DNA from: Litorivicinus sp.
Lineage (GTDB): Bacteria > Pseudomonadota > Gammaproteobacteria > Pseudomonadales > Litorivicinaceae
Direction of reading: 5' to 3'
Length of the DNA stretch: 64,000 nucleotides
Assembly: GCA_028339155.1 (NCBI GenBank)
Contig: JAOLBK010000001.1
Span: 1 to 64,000, forward strand
This document shows, in pieces, positions 8,864 to 17,556 of this stretch (its first letter is position 1; every line of letters starts with the position of its first letter). The translations under genes and the position numbers were made by a program. The notes under the pieces are model-generated. The model had not been told where the DNA came from, made no database searches, and saw nothing but the letters and a program-made list of their open reading frames with translations.

Positions 8864-11800
8864 TGGATTTTGTGCGCATATTGATCGCTAACAGAGTGCT
8901 CACTAATCTCACATTTTTTCTAGTATTGGTGATGGGGTGCTTGGCCTATTCGTCACTCCCCAGGCAGCAAGATCCGACTATTAATTTCAATTGGATCATT
9001 ATCAATGTTGCATGGCCGGGAGCCAGTGCGCTTGATGTTGAAAGTCGGATTACAGATCCCTTGGAAAATACCATTCAGAGGGTCGACCACCTTGATTTCG
9101 TGTCAAGTTATTCGCGAGAAGGTTTATCATCAGTTTTAGTGCGTTTTGAAGACATTTCAGATCTTGTTTTTGAACGTCGTTTGGCTGATTTACGGCGCGA
9201 AGTGAGCACAGCCGATAATGAATTTCCTGGTGAGGCATCTGATCCTATATTTATAGAGATCACCTCCTCTAATGCGTTTCCTGCTGCTACGTTAGCGCTT
9301 GTCGGCTCCGGTGATGATGACAGTCTCCGCACGCAGGCTGTGTTGATCGAAAAGGATCTTGAACGACGGTCTCGTATTGATCGTGTGGATACACAGGGTG
9401 TTTCTGATCCAGAGATTCGGATTGAATTTGACCCTGTTCGCTTGGCGTCACGTGGACTGGCTCCGATCGATGTTGCAAACACGGTCGCCACATATTTTCA
9501 GGATTTAGCTGCAGGTGAATTGACGGCTGGTGGGATTAATTGGTTGGTGAGGCTTAAGGGAAAATCTACCAATGCCTTTGATTTGAATGAGTTTCCAATT
9601 CTTGGACGAGGCGGAAGCGTGCGCGTTGGGGACGTCGCAAAAATCACTCGCACCCAAGCTGAGCGATCAGAGCTCGTGCGTTATGAAGGTGAACCGGCTG
9701 TTCTTCTGGCGGTGATGAAAGCCGAAGGCGCCAATACTCTGGAATTGGTTGATGAAGTCAAAGATTTTCTGATTGAGCGCAATCAGCTTGTATCTGTTAC
9801 TGGGACCCGATTGGTATTAATTGATGACCAGACCATTCCGACGCGGAATGCGTTATCAATTATGCAAAACAATGCACTGATTGGGTTATTTTTGGTTCTT
9901 GTAGTGGCTTGGCTATTTTTAGGTTTTAAAATTGCTGTATTAACTGCGATTGGGATCCCATTTATTTTGGCGGGCACTTTCTGGGTGCTTTCTGGTCTTA
10001 ATCAAACGTTAAACGTCACTGTTTTGCTTGGGGTCGTTATTGCCCTTGGTATGCTAGTGGATGATGCAGTCGTGGTGGTTGAAGCGATTTACTACAGAGC
10101 TGAGCGAGGAATGCAAGGTATTGACGCGGTTCTTGATTCTCTCAAAGAGACCGCTGCACCAGTGACGGCAGCAGTGCTCACTACGGTGGCTGCGTTCATG
10201 CCTTTGATGCTATTACCTGGGATCCTTGGCAAATTCATGATGGTCATTCCACTGGTAGTTTCTGTGGCATTAGTGATTAGTCTTGTGGAGGCTTTCTGGA
10301 TGCTCCCAGGTCACGTATTGCATGTAGGCGCGCAAGTGAACCCCGATGGGGTGATGCAGAGACTTCGCACCGGTTTAAATCGTCTCATTCGTCGTTTCTA
10401 TACACGTCTTTTAATTAAGGCTCTTCGTCGACCAATCATTACTTTACTGATTGCTGGATCGGCATTGTTAGGAGCGATTGGTTTACTTGTAAGCGGCCAG
10501 ATTCGCGCTGATTTTTTTGCCTCGGATCCTATTCGTGTGTTTTACGTCAATATTGATGCTGAGCCGGGTACCCGGCTCGAAAATACACTTGAAATGGTGC
10601 TGTCTGCTGAGCGCGTGGTGAAGCTATATCTTGAACCCGGCGAGGCTCGGGGTGTTGTTGCCTACTCTGGCCAGCAGTTTACAGAGACCGAACCGCTACG
10701 TGGTAGTCATCGCGGACAGATTCTGGTGGGGTTACAGCCGGAAGGTCGCGATGTTTCAAAGATTATTGAGTCTATGCGTCAGGCCTTAGAGCAAATCCCT
10801 GGCCCATCAAGACTTACTTTTCTTGAATTAGCGGGTGGTCCGCCTGCATCAAAACCGATTTCGGTCAAGGTGCGGGGCTTCGATTTTACTGAATTGAAGG
10901 AAGTTGCTGATCGCCTCAAAAAAATCTTGAGCGGAATTACCGGTGTTAAAGATGTTACGGATGATGCCCAGGGCGGACGATTGGCATTGGATATGCGTTT
11001 GGATTTAAATCAAGTCGCGCGCAGTGGTCTGGCGCCTTCGGAAATAGCAAGAAATATTCGCATTCTCGTGGACGGCGAAATTGTTGCGGCTGTTCAGGAT
11101 GAGGGCGAAACTGTCGACGTACGCGTTTTAGCTGATGCTTCTCTGCTTTTTTCGCCGGAGCAACTGCTTTCCGCTCAGTTGCCAACGCCTTTAGGCCAGC
11201 TTGTGACGATTGGGGAGTTGGTGAAAACGGAACGAACTCCCGCGCTTGGGACCATTCGTCACTACAATTTCCGCCGCACTATTACGGTTGAGGCAGATAT
11301 TGATAGTGATGTGACGGATACGGTGTCTGCGAATAATCGTGTTATGACTGCATGGGAGCCTTTGCAGGAAGATTATCCAAACATCAATCTTGATTTTACT
11401 GGTGAGCTTGATGATATCCAAGAGAGTCTAGACTCGATTGGGATACTGTTTTTATTTGGTCTAGGCGTCATGTATTTGATTCTTGGAACTCAGTTCAAGA
11501 GTTACGGGCAGCCTTTGTTGATATTGGCAACCGTACCTTTGGCATTCACAGGGGTCGTTCTGGGACTTTTTGTAACCGCTAATCCATTATCTCTTTACAC
11601 CTTATATGGTGTTGTTGCCCTTGCTGGCATTGCTGTGAACTCGGCAATTGTATTAGTCAGTGCGGCCAATGACAGGCTTCAATTAGGCATGAGTCTGCGC
11701 CATGCAGTTCTTTATGCGAGCCGTCGTCGAGTGGTTCCTATTGTGATTACGGTTATGACAACCGTCGCCGGGCTATTTTCCTTAGCGGCGGGTCTTGGCG

Positions 11801-11943
11801 GGCAGTCATTGATCTGGGGTCCGGTAGCTACAGCCATTGTTTGGGGTCTTGGATTTAGCGCATTGCTGACACTTTTTGTAGTGCCTGTCCTTTACTACCT
11901 GACCGGGAAGCGCCGTGAAATTCGTTTAAGACCGGCCTCTTGA
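8860..11943 (+). CDS. RND efflux pump permease (AcrB/MexB superfamily)
   Basis: 1027-residue proton-driven inner-membrane pump. Typical architecture: TM1 at ~residues 12-28, large periplasmic loop, TM2-6 (~335-470) with the proton-relay aspartates in GMLVDDAVVVVEA, a second periplasmic loop and TM7-12 (~530-550 and 855-1015) with FTGVVLGL and GIAVNSAIVL. The sequence GSHRGQILVGL in the second porter loop resembles the divergent RND group found with short fusion proteins rather than AcrB itself. The TGA stop lies inside the predicted sigma-32 promoter of hsp20. Confidence 0.9.
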   Translation: MMDFVRILIANRVLTNLTFFLVLVMGCLAYSSLPRQQDPTINFNWIIINVAWPGASALDVESRITDPLENTIQRVDHLDFVSSYSREGLSSVLVRFEDISDLVFERRLADLRREVSTADNEFPGEASDPIFIEITSSNAFPAATLALVGSGDDDSLRTQAVLIEKDLERRSRIDRVDTQGVSDPEIRIEFDPVRLASRGLAPIDVANTVATYFQDLAAGELTAGGINWLVRLKGKSTNAFDLNEFPILGRGGSVRVGDVAKITRTQAERSELVRYEGEPAVLLAVMKAEGANTLELVDEVKDFLIERNQLVSVTGTRLVLIDDQTIPTRNALSIMQNNALIGLFLVLVVAWLFLGFKIAVLTAIGIPFILAGTFWVLSGLNQTLNVTVLLGVVIALGMLVDDAVVVVEAIYYRAERGMQGIDAVLDSLKETAAPVTAAVLTTVAAFMPLMLLPGILGKFMMVIPLVVSVALVISLVEAFWMLPGHVLHVGAQVNPDGVMQRLRTGLNRLIRRFYTRLLIKALRRPIITLLIAGSALLGAIGLLVSGQIRADFFASDPIRVFYVNIDAEPGTRLENTLEMVLSAERVVKLYLEPGEARGVVAYSGQQFTETEPLRGSHRGQILVGLQPEGRDVSKIIESMRQALEQIPGPSRLTFLELAGGPPASKPISVKVRGFDFTELKEVADRLKKILSGITGVKDVTDDAQGGRLALDMRLDLNQVARSGLAPSEIARNIRILVDGEIVAAVQDEGETVDVRVLADASLLFSPEQLLSAQLPTPLGQLVTIGELVKTERTPALGTIRHYNFRRTITVEADIDSDVTDTVSANNRVMTAWEPLQEDYPNINLDFTGELDDIQESLDSIGILFLFGLGVMYLILGTQFKSYGQPLLILATVPLAFTGVVLGLFVTANPLSLYTLYGVVALAGIAVNSAIVLVSAANDRLQLGMSLRHAVLYASRRRVVPIVITVMTTVAGLFSLAAGLGGQSLIWGPVATAIVWGLGFSALLTLFVVPVLYYLTGKRREIRLRPAS

Positions 11944-11967
11944 AAAGCAGATGATGTGATCTTATAT
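11939..11967 (+). promoter_or_regulatory. Candidate sigma-32 promoter for hsp20
   Basis: CTTGAAA (11939-11945), 15 nt, CTTATAT (11961-11967) resembles the heat-shock consensus CTTGAAA-N13-15-CCCATnT. The -35 contains the TGA stop of the RND gene. Predicted start is about 80 nt ahead of the hsp20 ATG. Confidence 0.55.
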
Positions 11968-12031
11968 CCAACTCGAGGCGCCACTTTTTGGGCCTCAGGC
12001 ACAAAACGCCCTGTCTTCGGAAGGGCACAAC

Positions 12032-12056
12032 AATTTGATCGCTTAAGGAGGATCAC
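12032..12056 (+). promoter_or_regulatory. Hairpin enclosing the hsp20 Shine-Dalgarno sequence
   Basis: TGATC and GATCA form a 5-bp stem around a 10-nt loop holding AAGGAG, immediately before the ATG. A second hairpin with a UUCG tetraloop (GCCCT...AGGGC) lies about 20 nt upstream. Such weak stems around a ribosome-binding site are seen in RNA thermometers of small heat-shock genes; it is not a canonical ROSE element. Confidence 0.35.
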
Positions 12057-12500
12057 ATGACAATAGACCTGTCACCATTATATCGTACGTCCATCGGTTT
12101 TGACCGATTAGCCGGCATGTTGGAAAACGCAAATCGTTCAGAGGGTGTGGGATATCCCCCATATAATATTGAAGTGGTGGGCGATGATCGCTACCAAATC
12201 ACGATGGCAGTTGCTGGATTCACTGACGAGGAATTGTCTATTGAATCTAAGCAAAATGAACTGACTGTCTTAGGCCAAAAAGCGGATGTGGGAGATGATA
12301 CGGAGCGTAAGTTTTTGTATCGCGGAATCGCTGCTAGAAACTTTGAAAGAAAGTTTCAGTTGGCTGATCATTTGTTTGTTAAGGGTGCACGTATGGACCA
12401 TGGATTGCTTCACATAGAGCTCTATCGTGAGTTACCTGAGGCATTGAGGTCGCGCTCAATTGCGATTGAAAACGGATCTGTCTTCGAAAATCATTCCTGA
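12057..12500 (+). CDS. Hsp20/IbpA-type small heat-shock protein
   Basis: 147-residue alpha-crystallin chaperone that holds unfolding proteins for the DnaK system. Begins MTIDLSPLYRTSIGFDRLAGML, the IbpA-like N-terminus, followed by the alpha-crystallin domain (~35-125) with YNIEVVGDDRYQITMAVAGF, the GIAARNFERKFQLAD strand and GLLHIELYRELPE. A strong AAGGAGG precedes the ATG. Monocistronic: own sigma-32-like promoter and an intrinsic terminator at 12508. Confidence 0.92.
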   Translation: MTIDLSPLYRTSIGFDRLAGMLENANRSEGVGYPPYNIEVVGDDRYQITMAVAGFTDEELSIESKQNELTVLGQKADVGDDTERKFLYRGIAARNFERKFQLADHLFVKGARMDHGLLHIELYRELPEALRSRSIAIENGSVFENHS

Positions 12501-12507
12501 TAAACCG

Positions 12508-12533
12508 AGGCCCGGACGATCCGGGCCTTCTTT
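12508..12533 (+). terminator. Rho-independent terminator after hsp20
   Basis: Perfect GC-rich 8-bp stem GGCCCGGA-CGA-TCCGGGCC, extended by one A-T pair, followed by TTCTTT. Confidence 0.88.
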
Positions 12534-12743
12534 GATTATTTGAAAGCACTTTCATTTAAATAATCACGGGGAGTTTGCATCAGAATTTCTGAATAGTTTT
12601 GTGATCTCAATTTGAAGTAATCGAAATCCTCAAGCGTCTTAATTTGTAAGGGTGGTTTTAGACGTTCAGAAAAACCAGTTTATCGATCTGATCATTTCCT
12701 CCCTTAAATTCTGGTATAAAGGGATTCTTATTGGAGAAATTCT

Positions 12744-12836
12744 ATGAAAGTATTGAAAGAACTTACATCAGGCGATACAGGCTTCACGCTGATGCTCATT
12801 GTGATGGCTATGACGATACTTGGCGTTTCTATTTGA
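12744..12836 (+). CDS. Candidate 30-residue membrane micro-protein, pilin-like N-terminus
   Basis: ATG with GGAG 7 nt upstream and an extended -10 (TGGTATAAA) about 30 nt ahead. The product MKVLKELTSGDTGFTLMLI... is a charged start followed by one hydrophobic helix (residues ~14-30). TGFTLMLIVMAM resembles the prepilin peptidase site and helix of type IV pilins (GFTLIELMIVVAI) but lacks Glu5 and stops straight after the helix. It could be a true small membrane protein or the remnant of a pseudopilin gene. Not in any known operon here. Confidence 0.4.
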   Translation: MKVLKELTSGDTGFTLMLIVMAMTILGVSI

Positions 12837-12931
12837 TCGAATCTTTTTAGCGGATTACTCTCTTGTAATCTGGTTGAAATTATTTTGTTCCGGTGAGTGC
12901 CAATTAATTTCATTGATTAAAGAATTCGATC

Positions 12932-13027
12932 TAATAAGAACGATATAAGTGAATTTGTCATTAAATTATCTGTTTAATTATTATGTATTTTATAAAGAAA
13001 TCGTCCCTCGATCATTCGTTCTTATTA
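12932..13027. repeat. 96-bp element bounded by a 12-bp perfect inverted repeat
   Basis: TAATAAGAACGA (12932-12943) and TCGTTCTTATTA (13016-13027) are exact reverse complements 72 nt apart. The AT-rich interior contains a smaller ATTAAA/TTTAAT hairpin. Could be a small MITE-like element or a structured RNA. No ORF inside; no second copy seen in the window. The rest of 12837-13110 shows nothing further. Confidence 0.4.
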
Positions 13028-13110
13028 TTAATGGAATCTGGGGCCATCTTGTCGGCTGCATTGCTGAATCTACTTTTTCTGATTTTCAAGTCGGCCGAAA
13101 TTCGTAATTC

Positions 13111-14367
13111 ATGAGTATGCGTCCAATACTCAATCAGGCTTTCATGGCGGCTGTCAATGCAGCCAAGGCTGACTGTTTGGTGCCTTATCTTCAAGCATTA
13201 CCAAAAATTACTGGTGAAACAGTTGTGTTGGTTGTGGGCAAAGCCGCATCAAGTCAGGCAGTGATCGCAAACTATTGTTTGGGTTCAGTCAGGGGTCTCT
13301 GCATTGTCCCGCAAGGCCAGTCGGCAAATACTTCTTTGAAGGTGATAGAAGCCACTCACCCTGTTCCGAGTAACGAAAGCCGGCTTGCGGCGCAAGCTGC
13401 GTTTGAGCTTGTCAAGTCTTTGGGACCTGACGACCGACTGGTATGCCTGATCTCGGGTGGTGGGTCCGCATTGATGTCAGCACCTCTGCCAAACATGCCA
13501 TTTGATTTGAAGCTAAAAGTGCATCAGGAGTTATTAGCCTCTGGAGCGACGATTTCGGAACTGAATACGGTTCGTAAACAGCTTTCTTTAGTGAAAGGTG
13601 GGCGTCTTGCTAAGCTATGCGCTGCCCCAATCGAAAATTTTCTGATTTCAGATGTACCGGGTGATGAGATTGAATTCATTGCATCAGGGCCGACCGTGCC
13701 TGCTTATACAAATCAGTTGGATGCTATGGAAGTCTTAAGTCGTTATGAAATTCCTTCAAGTGAGGCGCTAAGACCTTGGTTGACTGAGGCCGCAAGTGCG
13801 GCGCCAGCTCCAGAAGATCCTTGTTTCGAACGAGTACGGACCACTGTTGTGGCGGCGCCGTCGCAATCTCTGAAAGCTGCTGAATTAGTTCTCATCTCTC
13901 AAGGAGTGGATTGCTTAATCATGGGCGACGCTGTCGAAGGTGACTCAGAAATAGTGGCACGTGTCATGGCACAAACTGCGTTATGGCAAAAGCGTCATGG
14001 GCAATTAAAACGGCCATTGTGTTTGTTGTCGGGTGGCGAGACAACGGTGCGAGTCACAGGCGATGGTGTGGGTGGACCGAACTCCCATTTTGCACTTTGC
14101 CTGTTGGATGCGCTTGGGGGTGAGGATGGAATTGCCGCTATTGTTTGTGATACCGATGGGGTCGATGGTGCGGCGGAGATTGCTGGCGCTTACCTGGATT
14201 CCGATACGCTACGGCGAGCTCAAAATCTTGGTTTAGATATTAAAGAGGCTATAAAACGGCAAGACGCACATAGTTTTTTTTCAGCCTTGGGCCAATCTGT
14301 TATTCCAGGCCCCACTGGAACGAATGTGAATGACTTTCGAGCAATACTTATCGACACTCAGTCTTGA
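13111..14367 (+). CDS. Glycerate 2-kinase (TtuD/GckA, MOFRL family)
   Basis: 418-residue cytosolic kinase of the GckA/TtuD family making 2-phosphoglycerate from D-glycerate; older annotations call it hydroxypyruvate reductase. Recognised by VVGKAASSQA, LISGGGSALMSAPLPN, LNTVRKQLSLVKGGRLA, SDVPGDEIEFIASGPT and LLSGGETTVRVTGDGVGGPN followed by DTDGVDGAAEIAGA. The family's GRGGRNQ is here GVGGPNS. The ATG has no obvious Shine-Dalgarno sequence; a second ATG lies two codons downstream. Ends overlapping the convergent AEC gene by 10 bp. Links by pathway to malate synthase G nearby (glyoxylate/glycerate use), which is inference. Confidence 0.88.
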   Translation: MSMRPILNQAFMAAVNAAKADCLVPYLQALPKITGETVVLVVGKAASSQAVIANYCLGSVRGLCIVPQGQSANTSLKVIEATHPVPSNESRLAAQAAFELVKSLGPDDRLVCLISGGGSALMSAPLPNMPFDLKLKVHQELLASGATISELNTVRKQLSLVKGGRLAKLCAAPIENFLISDVPGDEIEFIASGPTVPAYTNQLDAMEVLSRYEIPSSEALRPWLTEAASAAPAPEDPCFERVRTTVVAAPSQSLKAAELVLISQGVDCLIMGDAVEGDSEIVARVMAQTALWQKRHGQLKRPLCLLSGGETTVRVTGDGVGGPNSHFALCLLDALGGEDGIAAIVCDTDGVDGAAEIAGAYLDSDTLRRAQNLGLDIKEAIKRQDAHSFFSALGQSVIPGPTGTNVNDFRAILIDTQS

Positions 14368-15293
14368 AGTAATGCAATGACAACGGACAGCGTTGCAATG
14401 GACGACACTGTCGAAGCAAAGATACTTGTTGCAGCTGTTGGCGGTGATACGTCATACCTGCTGGCAAATAGATACATGCTCATTCCTGTTGGTATTGCGG
14501 CCAACATAACCGCCACGGCGAGCCATAGTGATTCTAGTTGTAACCACGATCCTAAAATATAGACCAAAATTGGATGAACCATATTTTTTAAGATTGTGAC
14601 CAAGACAGCTGGACCGACCGAGCCAGTTATTCGATAGCTTGCCAATGAGCTACCTAATACAAAAAGAGCAGCCGGGGTGACGCTGGCCGAGACCAGATCG
14701 AGGAGATCGATTGCGACGAGATGTAGGCCAATCCCTGTTGTTTTCCATAAAAATCCGATACCAATGCTCATAACTAATGGATTGGCTAGCAGTCCACTGA
14801 GCACCATTCTGGGTAATTTCCCAATTCCTGATTTTCGGCCGCGGGCCACTTCAATCGCAATAGTTACAACTGTGAAAACACTGATCCCATGCACGGATAT
14901 AAGCAGAAAGAGTGGGTATAGTGCTTCGTCTCCGAGTGCTCGTGGGATAATTGGAAGACCAAGTAAAACGGTGTTTGAAAAACATGCTCCTAGACCGATC
15001 ACCATTGATTCGACCGGAGAACGATTGAGCAGTAGCCAGGCTAAAGCCATCCCGCTGATGAAGACTATGGTTAACGATAAATAATAGGTCGAAAATAAAG
15101 TGATTGCAGATTCTTTCGGGGGCTCCAATTGAACTACTGCAGAAAACAATAACATTGGCACTGCAAAATCAAAGACATACTTGGCAAGGCCTTCACGATG
15201 CGTGGCTAGAAAGAATCCTGTCCGGGTGGCTATAAATCCAATTAAGCCTAGACCAAGAACAGGAGCCATCACTTCGAAGACAGGAGAAATCAC
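14358..15293 (-). CDS. AEC-family (auxin efflux carrier type) permease
   Basis: 311-residue membrane protein with about ten hydrophobic helices. Family features are VLGLGLIGFIATRTGF at the start, KYVFDFAVPMLLFSAV, the N-terminal half repeat GLGACFSNTVLLGLPII and the C-terminal AAIPTGMSMYLFASRYD. AEC carriers move organic acids or related small anions. It starts at GTG 15293 and shares GTGA with the stop of the upstream binding-protein gene, so both are made from one TPP-riboswitch-controlled message. That context suggests transport of a thiamine precursor or moiety, although AEC carriers are not a standard thiamine transporter class. Confidence 0.85.
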   Translation of the reverse strand: MISPVFEVMAPVLGLGLIGFIATRTGFFLATHREGLAKYVFDFAVPMLLFSAVVQLEPPKESAITLFSTYYLSLTIVFISGMALAWLLLNRSPVESMVIGLGACFSNTVLLGLPIIPRALGDEALYPLFLLISVHGISVFTVVTIAIEVARGRKSGIGKLPRMVLSGLLANPLVMSIGIGFLWKTTGIGLHLVAIDLLDLVSASVTPAALFVLGSSLASYRITGSVGPAVLVTILKNMVHPILVYILGSWLQLESLWLAVAVMLAAIPTGMSMYLFASRYDVSPPTAATSIFASTVSSIATLSVVIALLQD

Positions 15294-16252
15294 CGTTGTA
15301 GATTTACCAAGTACGATTTGCTGTCTTTAACTTCAGAAATTAGCCCACGCTTTTTCATGAACGTTGCAAACTGATTCCAGGCCTCAGGATTGGTAGAACG
15401 CGTTTTTTTTGCAAGCTTTGGGATTGTGTCGGTCCAAGCACGACGATTTAGTATGTTATTGAGATCATTCGGCTTATAGGCGACAAAGTCTGTCCACGCA
15501 CCATCCGAATTCTCTAAAATTTGGGCTGTTGCTTGGTCAATGATATCGAGGAATTTTTGCATTTTAGGTAATTGCGCACTTTCCGGATGTGCAATAAAAA
15601 TTAATTCTTCATAGGTTGGGATTCCGTGTTCCTCGGGATAAAACGCAAGACCTTCTCTTCCATCAATTTCCATTTGGTTGAGCTCGAAGTTTCGGAATGC
15701 TCCAATAACTGCGTCAACTGCACCGGTGTAGAGAGATGGCGAAAGTGCAAAATTAACATTGACTAAATTTATATCTGACAGTGACAAGCCATGAGTCTCA
15801 AGCATCTGCCCAAGAAGAGCATCTTCAAATCCACCCACAGAAAACCCGACTGTTTTCCCTTTCAGGTCTGAGATCTCTTTGATTCCTGAATTTGCGAGAA
15901 CAACTAAGGAATTGAGGGGAGATGCTACCAAGGTGCCAATTCTTACTAGGGGCAAACCATTTTCTAGATCTAACATGAGCGCGGGCTGATAGCTCACTGC
16001 TAAATCGGCTTGCTTGGCAGCCACTAACTTCGGCGGAAGTGATGGATCGGCGGGCTCGATTAGAGTCACATCAAGTCCGGCTTGTCTGAATAAGCCTCGT
16101 TGCTTGGCTACAATCAGAGGAGCGTGATCTGGGTTTACAAACCAGTCGAGTAAGACGGTAATGGATTCTGCTCGCGCAGTAACTGATGAGAGAGTTGTGA
16201 CGAATATTAGGGTTACGACACTTATGAATCTATTCAGATCGATTTGGGGCAT
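15290..16252 (-). CDS. ThiY/NMT1-like periplasmic binding protein (thiamine pyrimidine type)
   Basis: 320-residue secreted binding protein: signal peptide (~1-28, cleavage near ARA-E), then LLDWFVNPDHAPLIVAKQRGLF, the signature of the HMP/formylaminopyrimidine-binding ThiY family related to yeast Thi5. SVGGFEDALLGQML and GAVDAVIGAFRNFE are also family-typical. The TPP riboswitch in its leader supports a thiamine-precursor role. The usual ThiX and ThiZ permease and ATPase genes are absent; the next gene encodes an AEC carrier. Either it works with remote ABC subunits or the pair forms an unusual system. Confidence 0.85.
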   Translation of the reverse strand: MPQIDLNRFISVVTLIFVTTLSSVTARAESITVLLDWFVNPDHAPLIVAKQRGLFRQAGLDVTLIEPADPSLPPKLVAAKQADLAVSYQPALMLDLENGLPLVRIGTLVASPLNSLVVLANSGIKEISDLKGKTVGFSVGGFEDALLGQMLETHGLSLSDINLVNVNFALSPSLYTGAVDAVIGAFRNFELNQMEIDGREGLAFYPEEHGIPTYEELIFIAHPESAQLPKMQKFLDIIDQATAQILENSDGAWTDFVAYKPNDLNNILNRRAWTDTIPKLAKKTRSTNPEAWNQFATFMKKRGLISEVKDSKSYLVNLQR

Positions 16253-16322
16253 GCCTGGACTCCTTCATACAATGGATCTATGGCAGGAGAACAACGGTTG
16301 CCGGCACGGAACATGGCCGAAT

Positions 16323-16400
16323 TGATTCTCTGGCTCCCTACGCCGGAATTAACCGGATCAGGTTCGAAGGGTACCTCTCAGCACGTGCGCCCCCGCCTTG
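16323..16400 (-). promoter_or_regulatory. TPP riboswitch (THI element)
   Basis: Read on the minus strand, the conserved blocks GCGCACGTGCTGAGAGG, ACCTGATCCGGTTAAT and CCGGCGTAGGGAG appear in order and spacing of the TPP aptamer (consensus CUGAGA ... ACCUGAUCuGgaUAAUrCcaGCGUAGGGA). The optional P3a stem is missing. It lies about 70 nt before the binding-protein ATG. I see no U-tract terminator in the expression platform, so control is likely at translation initiation. Confidence 0.96.
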
Positions 16401-16406
16401 AGCCTA

Positions 16407-16412
16407 ATTATA
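16407..16412 (-). promoter_or_regulatory. -10 element of the TPP-controlled operon
   Basis: TATAAT preceded by GTG on the minus strand, about 7 nt ahead of the first aptamer base; a matching -35 is not evident. Confidence 0.55.
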
Positions 16413-16446
16413 CACTGATTTGAAACTGTGTGGCCCCTTTCTCCTG

Positions 16447-17499
16447 TTACAGATCGGGGCAAATATCTCGTGTCCCTAGCGTTCTTCCTTGGTCACCTTG
16501 TGCACGAATCCGATCACCACGCTCTTCGATATATCTCTGAAAATTTGGCTCTCTAAGGTATACGGCGTCTGCCACATATTCGAGTACAGCTTCGGTATGA
16601 AAACTTCGTAATTGCGAATCAACTCTAATGATTTCATGCCCTTGTTCATCAAAAAAAATAAGGCTTGGCGCGTATGTGATGTTCAAGTCTTTTGCATAAT
16701 CACGAGCCGTAGTCAGTTCGCCATTTGGTGCAGTAATTGGTTCTTTGGACCAGAGATCTAGTTGAATTGTTTCAAAAGGTGTGAAACGTTCGCGAACTGA
16801 ATCGAGCGCTAGAACACACCTGTGAAAGGTGTCGCAGTCTGGGCAATCAGTTTGCTCGAATAGTACGGCTCTTGGTTGGGAGAATGTCGATAGGTCACTG
16901 GTTGTAGTGAAGAAAGGTTCTGTTTTTAGCAGTCCGTTATTACTCGGAATTTTTTGGGTTCCTAGATAGTCAAAAATAGACTGTTTTTTATAGGTTTTAG
17001 TGGTCACGTAATTTAATGCGATTTTCATCTCAGGCGGAGAGACATAGCCATTTAAACGAAGTACTGACTGACCATCCTGATCGAAAAAAATTAGTGTTGG
17101 GGTGAACTGTACCCCCAATGCTCGAGCTATTTCCTTTTCGGTAGTTTCACGTCCTTTGAGGTCGCTGACTTCGCGGTCACCCCAAATATTAAGCGCGACA
17201 ACATCTACGTGATCAGAAAATTGCTTTCGGATTGATTTTTGTGTGAGATTCTTTTCGATCGTTGCTTTGCAGTATGTGCAGAACTGTTGGAAAAACATGA
17301 CCATTAGATGACGATTACTTTCGTGTGACTCATGATTATCTTCTGAAAGATCGAGAAAGCTAGACTTAAACCAATTGGGAAGTTCGAATGAATCGAAGGT
17401 GGTTGTCTGCTGCTCTGGTTCAGGATTTATTGTTTCTTGGGCTCTGGCCATCGAGAGGGTTATGAGTAAGCAGATAATAATACTCGCGACAGTTCTCAT
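16447..17499 (-). CDS. Secreted protein with two tandem thioredoxin-fold domains
   Basis: 350-residue protein with signal peptide (~1-20, cleavage after ARA). Two similar thioredoxin-like domains follow: residues ~45-170 with FFQQFCTYCK and ~205-330 with EQTDCPDCD. Each is followed by a matching block (LGVQFTPTLIFFDQDGQ and LNITYAPSLIFFDEQGH) containing the cis-proline. The halves clearly arose by duplication. Single-domain relatives are SoxW/thioredoxin_2 type proteins. Function is unknown; a periplasmic disulfide reductase is the obvious guess, given dsbD in the same region. SD GGAGG lies shortly before ATG 17499. Confidence 0.8.
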   Translation of the reverse strand: MRTVASIIICLLITLSMARAQETINPEPEQQTTTFDSFELPNWFKSSFLDLSEDNHESHESNRHLMVMFFQQFCTYCKATIEKNLTQKSIRKQFSDHVDVVALNIWGDREVSDLKGRETTEKEIARALGVQFTPTLIFFDQDGQSVLRLNGYVSPPEMKIALNYVTTKTYKKQSIFDYLGTQKIPSNNGLLKTEPFFTTTSDLSTFSQPRAVLFEQTDCPDCDTFHRCVLALDSVRERFTPFETIQLDLWSKEPITAPNGELTTARDYAKDLNITYAPSLIFFDEQGHEIIRVDSQLRSFHTEAVLEYVADAVYLREPNFQRYIEERGDRIRAQGDQGRTLGTRDICPDL

Positions 17500-17556
17500 A
17501 AATCCTCCACATGGCAGATCTCTAGAAGATCAGCTATGTGGAGGTTGTGTCAAGAT

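Noticed and set aside
12032-12056. Canonical ROSE thermometer before hsp20
   Set aside because: UCGCU is present but only 2 nt from the Shine-Dalgarno, too close to pair in the ROSE manner.
12534-12564. Inverted repeat TGAAAG-CA-CTTTCA after hsp20
   Set aside because: 2-nt loop and no U-tract; probably incidental beside the real terminator.
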